From the NCBI GenBank assembly GCA_030636545.1, contig DAOVWR010000006.1, positions 1-25,048 of the forward strand: a stretch of DNA of 25,048 nucleotides, written 5' to 3'. The stretch's first letter is position 1. Each line of letters starts with the position of its first letter. Position numbers and translations under genes: made by a program. The notes below the pieces were generated by a model. The model was not told the DNA's origin and did not search any database. It worked only from the letters and a program-made list of their open reading frames with translations. Source of the DNA: Mycoplasmatota bacterium (lineage in GTDB: Bacteria > Bacillota_I > Bacilli_A > Izemoplasmatales > Izemoplasmataceae). Of this stretch, positions 6,568 to 13,629 are shown piece by piece.

Positions 6568-7700
6568 CTTCTCTTGAAATTCTTATTTATTGCTTTATCT
6601 TCATACATCTTATTATCAGCTTCAACAATTAACTCATCAATTGTTTTACTATCATTTTTCTTAAAGAAACTATATCCAAAACTAAAATACAAAGATTTCA
6701 AATGTTCATTCAAATACGTTGGATTCTTTAATTCTTTTGAAATAGCTTTTTTATATTCTAGTAATTCTTTGTCTGTATGGCTATGGGTTACTATAAGGAA
6801 CTCATCTCCACCAAATCTAGAAACTAAGGAATCTTTATTAAATACATTAGTTAAAATAATTCCAAATGCTTTTAATACATTATCTCCCTCTTTATGTCCA
6901 AAATTATCATTTACCTCTTTAAATTTATCAAGATCAATCATTATAACTGAAAATTCATTTTGACGATCAACTAAATTCTTAAGATATTCATCTGTCTTTA
7001 CTCGAGTAAATAAATTAGTTACATGGTCTCTTGAAGTTCCTACTGTCTCCAAGAAAATATAAGCCACTACAGTTCCTAAAGCAAACATTGGCCAAATTAA
7101 TAATACTCCTAAAAATACCATTTGAAATATAGCTCCGATTGCTGGAAGGAATAGAAAAACAGCTACTCCTAAGAATACATTTTGATTAACTACTTTTCGG
7201 TATTTGTATGCTACAACAGTTAGATAACCTAACAATGAATACATCGTAATAACATTGATCCAAATAAACGGTTCTCTACTGTAAACATTAGCTTCATTAA
7301 TGCTAAATAAAATTGGATAGAAAATATTAATGATTGACATTACTGCTCCTATATAGAAAGGATAAAGATAATGATGTCTTTTTTTAATTCGATCTAATGA
7401 GTTAAAAATCTTATGATCAATATAACTTGCCCAAAAACAAGCAATTATAGGTGTTAATAATACTAAAATAAAATTAAAAATATAGTTAAGATACCAAGCA
7501 AGTTGTCCACTTACTCCTTCAAATGACCATGATAAAAGTTCTAAAACTAACATGATTAGATTAGTAATTAGAATGACTTTGAACATTTTTGTCGAGAAAC
7601 TATAAACATCTTTCTTTAAATAGATGATTCCTAACATTGTTAGAAGTAAAATCCCAGTATAAATATTTATATCGTATCGAATGAAAATATCAAAACCCAA
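6552..7700 (-). CDS. 7-TM diguanylate cyclase (GGDEF protein)
   Basis: About 382 residues. The N-terminal half has seven predicted membrane helices (to about residue 220) and is probably a sensor domain. The C-terminal GGDEF domain makes cyclic di-GMP from two GTP: SVIMIDLDKFKEVND holds the metal-binding Asp, and RFGGDEF at about 295-301 is intact. The product-inhibition I-site (RxxD five residues before GGDEF) is absent: the aligned residues are N and S. The farthest in-frame start, GTG at 7707-7709, is part of the AGGGGTG Shine-Dalgarno. TTG at 7698-7700 has proper spacing and is my choice. The Shine-Dalgarno overlaps the TAG of the PQ-loop gene, so the two are coupled. Confidence 0.88.
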   Translation of the reverse strand: MGFDIFIRYDINIYTGILLLTMLGIIYLKKDVYSFSTKMFKVILITNLIMLVLELLSWSFEGVSGQLAWYLNYIFNFILVLLTPIIACFWASYIDHKIFNSLDRIKKRHHYLYPFYIGAVMSIINIFYPILFSINEANVYSREPFIWINVITMYSLLGYLTVVAYKYRKVVNQNVFLGVAVFLFLPAIGAIFQMVFLGVLLIWPMFALGTVVAYIFLETVGTSRDHVTNLFTRVKTDEYLKNLVDRQNEFSVIMIDLDKFKEVNDNFGHKEGDNVLKAFGIILTNVFNKDSLVSRFGGDEFLIVTHSHTDKELLEYKKAISKELKNPTYLNEHLKSLYFSFGYSFFKKNDSKTIDELIVEADNKMYEDKAINKNFKRRKGDR

Positions 7701-7711
7701 AAGAATCACCC

Positions 7712-7972
7712 CTATTTTATTGTTAATTTTTTGTTTCTATAATAAAGTAATAAATCAGTGAAAACCATTAATAAATTGATGATATACAAAATAACAACAA
7801 AATCTAAACTAAACACAAATTTATGAATAATTCCAAATACATATCCTGTCATAACTACATATATAAATAATAAGCTTTTACCTTCAATACTCTTGCTTTT
7901 TACACTTTTATAAATAGCTGTTGGCCAAGCAAAACCAAAACAAACTAACATTCCAATTTCAAATAGACTCAT
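7712..7972 (-). CDS. Small 3-TM PQ-loop/SemiSWEET-like membrane protein
   Basis: 86 residues with three hydrophobic helices (about 5-20, 34-52, 58-78). The first helix ends FAWPTAIYKSVKSKSIEGKS, close to the proline-kinked helix plus SKS-x-x-G-S loop of SemiSWEET/PQ-loop transporters, which work as dimers of 3-helix units. That assignment is by motif only. Transport of a sugar or other small solute is inference. AAGGAGAT precedes the ATG. It lies between an unknown membrane protein and the GGDEF protein in a three-gene operon. Confidence 0.65.
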   Translation of the reverse strand: MSLFEIGMLVCFGFAWPTAIYKSVKSKSIEGKSLLFIYVVMTGYVFGIIHKFVFSLDFVVILYIINLLMVFTDLLLYYRNKKLTIK

Positions 7973-7986
7973 TAATATCTCCTTGA

Positions 7987-8703
7987 TTAATTGTTATTTT
8001 CTTGTCTTGTTAAATCAACTTCGAATAGATCACTTAGAACAGTATCAATTGCTTCACCATTCAAGAAATAATTATATATCAATTGCTTAGTTGATTTTTC
8101 AAGACCAATTACTACTGTATTATTATGAACTGCCGAATCATATTTAAGTAAATCAAGTTCTTTGTTTGTAAACTTATCTCTAATTAAAAGAATTACTTTT
8201 ACACAAGAAGAATTACCAATATAACCAGACATTTCATTACTAATCTCTCTAACTGTTGGAGAAATTTCTTCGTTAGCTTCATCAAGCAAATAAACAGCTA
8301 ACCCTAAACTATTAATGCTATCTTTTATTTTAGTTCTAGCTAAAATATAAACATTATTTTTATTTAGAATTGTAAAATCATAATCAAATAATTGTCTAAA
8401 TACTTCCCCACTAAAAAATTCTAAGACAGAATCATTAATAGTAAACATTTTCATTAGTTTAACTCTTTTAATATCATTTTTATTTCTAATGTAATAAATA
8501 AACTCCTTAAAAAATAACTTATATAAGAAATACATTATCACTACAATGATAACAATATTAACAAGATAAGAGTAGATTTGATAAATAAACATTAGTACAA
8601 CAAGAAGTGCAAATATGGAAGCAAATAGACCATAAAATAGTCTAGCTTTTTTTAAGTATTTCTGATCCTTTTCTGAGTAATAATCGTATATTTCTTTTGT
8701 CAT
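7987..8703 (-). CDS. Membrane-anchored protein of unknown function, 238 aa
   Basis: Not recognised. A charged N-terminus (about 1-22) is followed by a pair of adjacent membrane helices (about 24-45 and 48-67). A cytoplasmic domain of about 165 residues follows, with alternating beta/alpha character (NVYILARTKIKDS, VKVILLIRDKFTNKELDLL, NTVVIGLEKSTKQLI). No known catalytic motif. AAGGAG lies before the ATG, and a strong promoter with an overlapping palindrome lies upstream. It is first in the operon with the SemiSWEET-like and GGDEF genes, so it may share their signal or regulation. Confidence 0.72.
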   Translation of the reverse strand: MTKEIYDYYSEKDQKYLKKARLFYGLFASIFALLVVLMFIYQIYSYLVNIVIIVVIMYFLYKLFFKEFIYYIRNKNDIKRVKLMKMFTINDSVLEFFSGEVFRQLFDYDFTILNKNNVYILARTKIKDSINSLGLAVYLLDEANEEISPTVREISNEMSGYIGNSSCVKVILLIRDKFTNKELDLLKYDSAVHNNTVVIGLEKSTKQLIYNYFLNGEAIDTVLSDLFEVDLTRQENNN

Positions 8704-8724
8704 AAATCCAACTCCTTCTTGTAT

Positions 8725-8753
8725 ATTATAACTTCTTTGAAGTTCTAAGTAAA
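8725..8753 (-). promoter_or_regulatory. Promoter of the GGDEF operon with overlapping 15-bp palindrome
   Basis: On the minus strand, TTTACT (8753-8748), a 17-base spacer and TATAAT (8730-8725). The spacer contains the perfect inverted repeat AACTTC-AAA-GAAGTT (8744-8730), which touches the first base of the -10. A repressor bound there would block RNA polymerase, so this is a candidate operator. Confidence 0.6.
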
Positions 8754-8769
8754 TATTATATTTAATATA

Positions 8770-9414
8770 TTATAATGGCAATGCCATAAAGCAAATTGTT
8801 TGTTTATTGTCTTTAGTGTTTCTATTCTCTACTCTCTTAAAACCTAATTTTTCATATATTGGAATATTGATAGGATCCGCAGTTTCAAGCACCATTTCTT
8901 GAAATCCTAAATCTTTAAAATATTGATAAGTAGAGCGAATTGCTTTTCCCATTAGACCTTTACCTTTATAGTCAGCTTTTACTCCAGTTGAATATAGATG
9001 TATCTTACCTTCTTTTTCTTCTGTAGCCTCATAGTCATTATAAGTTTTTATGTATGAGATAAGTTTCTTTATTTCAGAAAATTGTAAAGCTAGAAAAAAC
9101 TTTAGAACAAGAAATAATCCTCTCGTTTTAAGGATTCTTCCAAATGATATTTGTGCCTTATCACTTGAATCCATAAAAGTAACATAGCCAATAATCTCCT
9201 CTTTCTCGTAAACCAGATAAGTATATCCGTAAATATTAATAATTTTATACATCATTAAAAAAATATTATATAGGGCTTTCTTTCTCCTAACAGGCGAAGA
9301 AATAGTATAGACAAAATTAGAGTGATTTACAAAGGCATCACTCATTACATCTGCCATTTCAACTAATTGTGATTTACTGAGAAAATCACTGCTTCTTTCC
9401 TCATTAATAATCAT
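8770..9414 (-). CDS. GNAT family N-acetyltransferase
   Basis: 214 residues, cytoplasmic. The acetyl-CoA pyrophosphate loop is at about 144-157 (GVKADYKGKGLMGK, the Q/R-x-x-G-x-G/A type). The C-terminal strand-helix YEKLGFKRVE is typical of GNAT domains. The N-terminal half is divergent (a long helix with SFGRILKTRGLFLVLKFFLA), so the acceptor substrate cannot be named. AAGGGTG before the ATG overlaps the TAA stop of the acyltransferase gene, showing coupling in a two-gene operon. No clear terminator is seen in the AT-rich gap after it. Confidence 0.85.
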   Translation of the reverse strand: MIINEERSSDFLSKSQLVEMADVMSDAFVNHSNFVYTISSPVRRKKALYNIFLMMYKIINIYGYTYLVYEKEEIIGYVTFMDSSDKAQISFGRILKTRGLFLVLKFFLALQFSEIKKLISYIKTYNDYEATEEKEGKIHLYSTGVKADYKGKGLMGKAIRSTYQYFKDLGFQEMVLETADPINIPIYEKLGFKRVENRNTKDNKQTICFMALPL

Positions 9415-9424
9415 CTAATCACCC

Positions 9425-10573
9425 TTAATACTTATTTTGCGCTACCCTTAGTAAACTAGCTCCAAAACGATCAAGTTTTATAATAAAGTGTCTTTTACCA
9501 TAATCGAAAGATAAATCTCTTCTTAGTGTAATTATTGGGTTATGAATATCTTTTAGATTAATAACCTCATCTAATGCTCCAGAAAAGTGGAATTTCCCGT
9601 CTTTATAGATGATTTCTACTTTCCCTACAGGAATTCTCGCATCATCTTCAAATCTTAAATAATTTAGGAATCCTGAACTCTCAATAACTGATTTCTCAAT
9701 TTCAGCTTTATATGGTTTTTGAAATTCATCCCAATCTAACAAATTATCAAACTTGAATCCTTTAAGAAATCCATATTCATCGACATGTCCCTTTGTTTTA
9801 CATTCGCTACATTCAAATTCATTTCCTTTAGTTATTATTGAATTTATCGCTTCACATTTTGGACAAATGTAAACAACATTTTCTAACCCTTCAGCTAATT
9901 TTTTTCCAGGATGTTTAATCATAACTTTTCTTTGATAATCATAATCATTATTATAAAGTGCATCATGTATCTTATTATGAATATCACCAATAGACATATC
10001 TTTTAAATCTTCTTTTGTAATTGTTAATTCATAGTTTAGTTGAGCTCTTCGATGTTTTCTTTTACCTGTCGCCCATCTTGGTTTTGATAAGTACCCACCT
10101 TTAACATTACAAGTAATAACATCTACTTTTAGTTTCTTAATTAGTTTCATAGTTGATTCTTCAATATATTTAGTTGATCCATAAAATGTTGTATTTCCTT
10201 CTGGGAAAATCAAAATTGGATATCCTGATTTTACCGCTCTAATTAAACCTCTTGCTGTTCTTAAATCACTTTCCCCTTTTGATTTAGGTATAATATGTGC
10301 AACATTTGTAAATAAGAACTTTGTTGGTTGATGTGTGAAAAGAGTTTGTGATGCAACGACAAATGATGGCATTTTCCAACGTAAGGGAACCTGAACTACA
10401 TCGAACAAATATGTATGATTTGCGAGCATTATGTATGGTTCTTTTGTTTTTAAATTAACTCCCTCACCAACACTTATTTTTACTCTTACATCAAAAAACA
10501 TCCAGATATGTACAAGTGGACGAAGCATATGTAAAACAGTATCTTTAAAGAAATCTCTTTTTGTCCTTTTCAT
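9425..10573 (-). CDS. PlsC-type acyltransferase fused to a zinc ribbon
   Basis: 382 residues. The first 210 form a lysophospholipid/glycerol-phosphate acyltransferase domain. The HX4D catalytic motif is NHTYLFD (H53, D58) and the substrate-binding motif is FPEGNTT at 123-129. A CxxC...CxxC zinc ribbon follows (C237, C240, C255, C258), then a basic C-terminal domain of about 110 residues without recognised motifs. Plain PlsC proteins are about 200-250 residues, so the ribbon and tail are additions. It probably acts at the membrane face in phospholipid acylation; acyl donor and acceptor are unknown. AGAGGTG lies before the ATG. It is followed by the coupled GNAT gene. Confidence 0.85.
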   Translation of the reverse strand: MKRTKRDFFKDTVLHMLRPLVHIWMFFDVRVKISVGEGVNLKTKEPYIMLANHTYLFDVVQVPLRWKMPSFVVASQTLFTHQPTKFLFTNVAHIIPKSKGESDLRTARGLIRAVKSGYPILIFPEGNTTFYGSTKYIEESTMKLIKKLKVDVITCNVKGGYLSKPRWATGKRKHRRAQLNYELTITKEDLKDMSIGDIHNKIHDALYNNDYDYQRKVMIKHPGKKLAEGLENVVYICPKCEAINSIITKGNEFECSECKTKGHVDEYGFLKGFKFDNLLDWDEFQKPYKAEIEKSVIESSGFLNYLRFEDDARIPVGKVEIIYKDGKFHFSGALDEVINLKDIHNPIITLRRDLSFDYGKRHFIIKLDRFGASLLRVAQNKY

Positions 10574-10602
10574 GATACACCTCTAGTTTTTGTCTTATAA
10601 TT

Positions 10603-10631
10603 ATATTACATTAATTGTTATCCATATTCAA
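10603..10631 (-). promoter_or_regulatory. Promoter for the acyltransferase-GNAT operon
   Basis: On the minus strand, TTGAAT (10631-10626), a 17-base spacer and TAATAT (10608-10603). A better -10 hexamer, TATAAT, overlaps at 10605-10600 but gives a 20-base spacer. Confidence 0.45.
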
Positions 10632-10642
10632 GAAACTGAAAA

Positions 10643-11185
10643 TCATTGTTTATTAAGTAAATATGATTGAATTGTGATTATTGTTTTTGCGTCTGTGATA
10701 ATTCCATCTTCAATCATTTTTATTACTTCTTCAACTGAATAAACAACCGCTTCAATAAACTCATCTTCATCACTTTTCCTAATATCCTTAACATATTCAC
10801 AATCATAAGCAATATATAATTCAATAGCTTCATTACTATAACCTACACAGTTATGTGTCTTGAGTAATAATTGAATATTATTCGATGTATAATTAGTTTC
10901 TTCTTCTAGTTCTCTTTTTACACAATCAATTCCTTCTTCACCTGCAAAATCCTTCTTACCCGCAGGTATTTCAATACTGATTGCTTTGATTGGATAACGG
11001 TATTGTTTAGTTAAAACAATCTTATCATCTTTAGTAATCGGTAAAACTGCAGCTGCACCTAAGTGAGAAGCATATATCCTTTTACTTTTCTTATTATTAG
11101 GTAATAATACCTCATCTTCATATAGATCTAAAAACGAATTTGAATAAACTAGTTTACTACTTATTGTTTTCTCGATAAATTTCAT
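10643..11185 (-). CDS. NUDIX hydrolase, ADP-ribose pyrophosphatase-like
   Basis: 180 residues, cytoplasmic. The Nudix box spans about 76-99 (GKKDFAGEEG to RELEEETNY) and keeps the metal-binding RELEEE core, preceded by EIPAGK as in ADP-sugar pyrophosphatases. It departs from the consensus twice: Asn replaces the usual Gly after EET, and there is one extra residue between the first Gly and Glu. The ATG at 11183-11185 follows AGGAGG; an in-frame ATG eight codons upstream lies inside the previous gene and lacks a ribosome site. The Shine-Dalgarno shares the TAG stop of the LysE gene. The stop is TGA; if read as Trp the frame would run 14 codons further, which the TGG-encoded Trp elsewhere argues against. 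Confidence 0.87.
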   Translation of the reverse strand: MKFIEKTISSKLVYSNSFLDLYEDEVLLPNNKKSKRIYASHLGAAAVLPITKDDKIVLTKQYRYPIKAISIEIPAGKKDFAGEEGIDCVKRELEEETNYTSNNIQLLLKTHNCVGYSNEAIELYIAYDCEYVKDIRKSDEDEFIEAVVYSVEEVIKMIEDGIITDAKTIITIQSYLLNKQ

Positions 11186-11195
11186 GTTATTCCTC

Positions 11196-11777
11196 CTAAA
11201 TTGTGTCAATGATAATCACTAATGCACTAAATATTAATAGTGAAGCCATTGTTATATTAAATACTTTAAGATATTTTGATAAAAACTTCATAAATAAATA
11301 TCCAAATAATCCCCAAAGAATTACTGAAGCAAAACAAAGAACTGCCATAAATGAAGTAATCATAATAAGTGTCTTATAATCAATTCCCCATCTAAAGAAT
11401 AATCCTGTGACTGTTAAGCCAAAAACAATTGCTTTAGGATTGACAAATGTTAAAAATATTGCTTTAAAGAATAAGTTCTTTTTACCAATATCTTTACCAG
11501 AGACAACTTCCTCAGACATTAATATTTTATAAGCTAAGTAGACCATATATGCTGCTCCAATATAACCGACATATTTCTTTATAACAGCTACATTCTCAAA
11601 TAATACAATATTAAAAAGTCCTGTTAAAGTAAAGACAATAAATGTTCCAACAAGAACACCTAGCATAAAGGGAATCGTCTTTAGAAATCCGATTCTAGAT
11701 GCGCTAGATGATGATAAAATATTGTTTGGCCCTGGTGTAAAAGTACCTACAAAAATATAAATTAATACAGAATTCAT
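11196..11777 (-). CDS. LysE/RhtB family amino-acid exporter
   Basis: 193 residues, six hydrophobic segments, the family length. The signature TPGPNN (about residues 14-19) at the end of TM1 defines the LysE/RhtB superfamily, and VNPKAIVFGLTVTG in the second half matches the conserved NPKA motif. These proteins export amino acids or related small molecules by proton exchange. The substrate is not predictable here. An AAGGATGT-type Shine-Dalgarno and a TTGTCT-17-TAAAAT promoter lie upstream. Divergent from the YidJ-type gene and coupled to the NUDIX gene. Confidence 0.88.
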   Translation of the reverse strand: MNSVLIYIFVGTFTPGPNNILSSSSASRIGFLKTIPFMLGVLVGTFIVFTLTGLFNIVLFENVAVIKKYVGYIGAAYMVYLAYKILMSEEVVSGKDIGKKNLFFKAIFLTFVNPKAIVFGLTVTGLFFRWGIDYKTLIMITSFMAVLCFASVILWGLFGYLFMKFLSKYLKVFNITMASLLIFSALVIIIDTI

Positions 11778-11804
11778 ATATTACACATCCTTATATAATA
11801 ATTA

Positions 11805-11833
11805 ATTTTATCATTTATATCAATTCTAGACAA
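11805..11833 (-). promoter_or_regulatory. Promoter for LysE-NUDIX
   Basis: On the minus strand, TTGTCT (11833-11828), a 17-base spacer and TAAAAT (11810-11805), back to back with the plus-strand promoter at 11854-11882. Confidence 0.5.
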
Positions 11834-11853
11834 CAAATTATAAAACACATTAG

Positions 11854-11882
11854 TTGAGGAAATCATAATATTTGATTATAAT
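11854..11882 (+). promoter_or_regulatory. Promoter for the YidJ-type acetyltransferase
   Basis: TTGAGG (11854-11859), a 17-base spacer and a perfect TATAAT (11877-11882), followed 32 bases later by the ATG. It is the only plus-strand promoter needed in the window. Confidence 0.7.
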
Positions 11883-11913
11883 AGTCATATATACAATAAT
11901 GGAGGTCTGTAAA

Positions 11914-12198
11914 ATGGATTTTGAAATAAAAAAAGGAAACAATCGTTTTTATATTGGTGAAAATGAAGATAATGATATTGCTAGAATTACTTATTACTAT
12001 GAACAAGAAAAAGTAATTGTGATAAATCATACTTTTGTAGATGTTGAATTACGTGGTAAATCAATTGCTGGGAAATTACTAGCTAAAGTAATTGAATACG
12101 CAAAAGAAAATGATCTACTAATAATTCCTAAATGTTCTTATGCAGTTGTTAAAATGACAAGGAATGATGAGTATAAAGATATCTTATATAAAGGCTAA
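11914..12198 (+). CDS. Small GNAT-like acetyltransferase (YidJ/Acetyltransf_CG type)
   Basis: 94 residues, the normal size of this minimal GNAT subfamily. Recognisable parts are INHTFVDVELRGKSIAGKLL (strand plus the R-G-x-x-I-x-x-K CoA loop) and EYAKENDLLIIPKCSYAVVK, which ends with the conserved I-P-x-C element. A longer frame opens upstream, but GGAGG at 11901-11905 lies 8 bases before the ATG at 11914, so that start is chosen. It has its own promoter and a strong terminator and is the only plus-strand gene. Acceptor substrate unknown. Confidence 0.85.
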   Translation: MDFEIKKGNNRFYIGENEDNDIARITYYYEQEKVIVINHTFVDVELRGKSIAGKLLAKVIEYAKENDLLIIPKCSYAVVKMTRNDEYKDILYKG

Positions 12199-12199
12199 C

Positions 12200-12226
12200 A
12201 AAAAAAGTGCAAATGCACTTTTTTTT
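12200..12226 (+). terminator. Terminator after the YidJ-type gene, probably bidirectional
   Basis: Arms AAAAAAAGTGC / GCACTTTTTTT around AAAT, one base after the stop at 12196-12198. The symmetric A and T runs mean it can also stop minus-strand transcription from the 12313-12948 gene. Confidence 0.9.
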
Positions 12227-12312
12227 ATGTCTTAACTTCATCTTCAAATCCATCATAAAGATAGGCAAAATTTAAATATTGAGTACTCATAACAACATAC
12301 TAATATTAATAT

Positions 12313-12948
12313 TTAAGATAATGGGTTAAATGAGATTTTATACGAGTATTCTTCTAAATCTAGTTCTCCCTTACTAACTTGGCTTTCGATTTCATCAATA
12401 TCTAAATTACTAAATATCTTATCTAGTATATCCGTTGATAAGTTCTTATCACTAATATAATAAGTATCCAATGTAAGTTCTATGCCAAATCCTAAGTAAT
12501 CTATATCTATATCAAAATAGAAATCAAAAGTAGTATTTACACCAATAGATCTTTCAGAACCTAAACTAACATGAATAATTAGTTGATCATCATCTGATAG
12601 TTCTGCCCAAATATAATTCACATAATAATTTTCATCATAAATGATAAAATTACAATCTGTAGTATCACAATCTCCTAAAGGATCATAATCACTATTAACA
12701 TTATCTCTAATTGAGTCTATTATTATTAAGTTAACTACTTCTTCAACTATTGTGTATTCACTAGTTACAGTTGTAGTAAACAAACCAAGTAGTTTTGTAT
12801 TTACTAATGTTAATAAATCAGTATCTTCTTCATATACACTAGTTGGTAACACGTCCTCAGATACATCAACTTGGATGATGCTTTTTGCTACTAATACTAA
12901 AACTACTAATAAAACTAAAACTACTATTAAACCTTTTAATACTTTCAT
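12313..12948 (-). CDS. Exported or membrane-anchored acidic protein of unknown function
   Basis: 211 residues. A single N-terminal hydrophobic helix (about 4-22: LKGLIVVLVLLVVLVLVAK) acts as signal anchor or signal peptide. There is no lipobox cysteine. The outer part is strongly acidic and Asp/Tyr-rich, with one close Cys pair (CDTTDC) and likely beta strands. I recognise no domain. AGGAGAG lies before the ATG and an extended -10 promoter upstream; no dedicated terminator other than the shared one at 12200-12226. Probably monocistronic and cell-surface located. Confidence 0.72.
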   Translation of the reverse strand: MKVLKGLIVVLVLLVVLVLVAKSIIQVDVSEDVLPTSVYEEDTDLLTLVNTKLLGLFTTTVTSEYTIVEEVVNLIIIDSIRDNVNSDYDPLGDCDTTDCNFIIYDENYYVNYIWAELSDDDQLIIHVSLGSERSIGVNTTFDFYFDIDIDYLGFGIELTLDTYYISDKNLSTDILDKIFSNLDIDEIESQVSKGELDLEEYSYKISFNPLS

Positions 12949-12983
12949 ATTTATCTCTCCTATCGTAATTATTACTTATCTAA

Positions 12984-12992
12984 ATTATATCA
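12984..12992 (-). promoter_or_regulatory. Extended -10 promoter for the acidic exported protein
   Basis: TGA directly followed by TATAAT on the minus strand, about 36 bases before the ATG. No good -35. Confidence 0.45.
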
Positions 12993-13008
12993 TATATCGT
13001 TCTATATT

Positions 13009-13614
13009 TTAGTCTTGATTTTTACTTTCCCACTCATTATAAAAATTATTTAAATACTCATTCATATACTGAGTACGGTTTTCAGCAATTTTCTTTGCTT
13101 CTTTAGTGTTCATAAAATCTTTTAACTTAAGAAGTTTATTATAAAAATGCGAGATAGAATCCATGTTATCGTTCTTATCAGGATTATAAATCATTCGTTC
13201 ATTTTTACCACCATACGCAAAAGTTCGAGCAATTCCAATAGCTCCAAGTGCATCTAATCTATCAGCATCTTGAACTATTTTTCCTTCTAAACTAATAGGT
13301 ATATTTCCTTTTGAATAAGATATTGTTTTGATAATATTTATTATCTCTTCAATATCTTTTTCAGAACAACTTGCATTATCTAATTCTTTTTCAAGCAAAG
13401 AAATAGCTAAGGAAATATTATCAGTAACTTTTCTATCAATCAGATCATGAGTTAAAGCAGACACTTTAATAATATCTAGATTAACATCATAATTTTTGGC
13501 AATGTGTAAAGCATTTTTCATTACTCTATCCGCATGAAAATAATCATGTCCTGTTGTTTCTGTTTCTAGTAATTTCTTTACATATATGATGATTAATTCA
13601 ATGTTACAACTCAT
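13009..13614 (-). CDS. HD-domain phosphohydrolase (YpgQ/YedJ-like)
   Basis: 201 residues, cytoplasmic. The metal-binding HD signature is complete: H27 (GHDYFHADRV), H56-D57 (ALTHDLID) and D116 in QDADRLDALGAIGIARTF, a segment typical of YpgQ/YedJ proteins. Relatives hydrolyse nucleotides (YpgQ has been described as a (d)NTP pyrophosphohydrolase); this substrate is inferred only. AAGGAGAT lies before the ATG. Last gene of a three-gene unit with the alpha/beta hydrolase (15 bases upstream) and the EFR1 protein. No clear terminator. Confidence 0.87.
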   Translation of the reverse strand: MSCNIELIIIYVKKLLETETTGHDYFHADRVMKNALHIAKNYDVNLDIIKVSALTHDLIDRKVTDNISLAISLLEKELDNASCSEKDIEEIINIIKTISYSKGNIPISLEGKIVQDADRLDALGAIGIARTFAYGGKNERMIYNPDKNDNMDSISHFYNKLLKLKDFMNTKEAKKIAENRTQYMNEYLNNFYNEWESKNQD

Positions 13615-13629
13615 ATTTAAAATCTCCTT

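Noticed and set aside
6547..6963. Open frame on the plus strand opposite the GGDEF domain
   Set aside because: It lies antisense to a well-supported domain, has no ribosome site, and its Ser/Leu/Phe-rich product is what reverse-strand AT-rich coding DNA gives.
8755..8785. AT-rich inverted sequence after the GNAT gene as a terminator
   Set aside because: The arms are imperfect, contain almost no GC pairs and lack a T-run.
10574..10645. Reading TGA as tryptophan (mycoplasma code) to extend the NUDIX protein
   Set aside because: All conserved tryptophans in the window are TGG, and TGA occurs only at sensible protein ends, so the standard bacterial code applies.
12752..13012. Plus-strand frame opposite the exported acidic protein
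   Set aside because: Thr/Ser/Asn-rich low-complexity product from the complement of a Val/Asp-rich signal region; no ribosome site or promoter.
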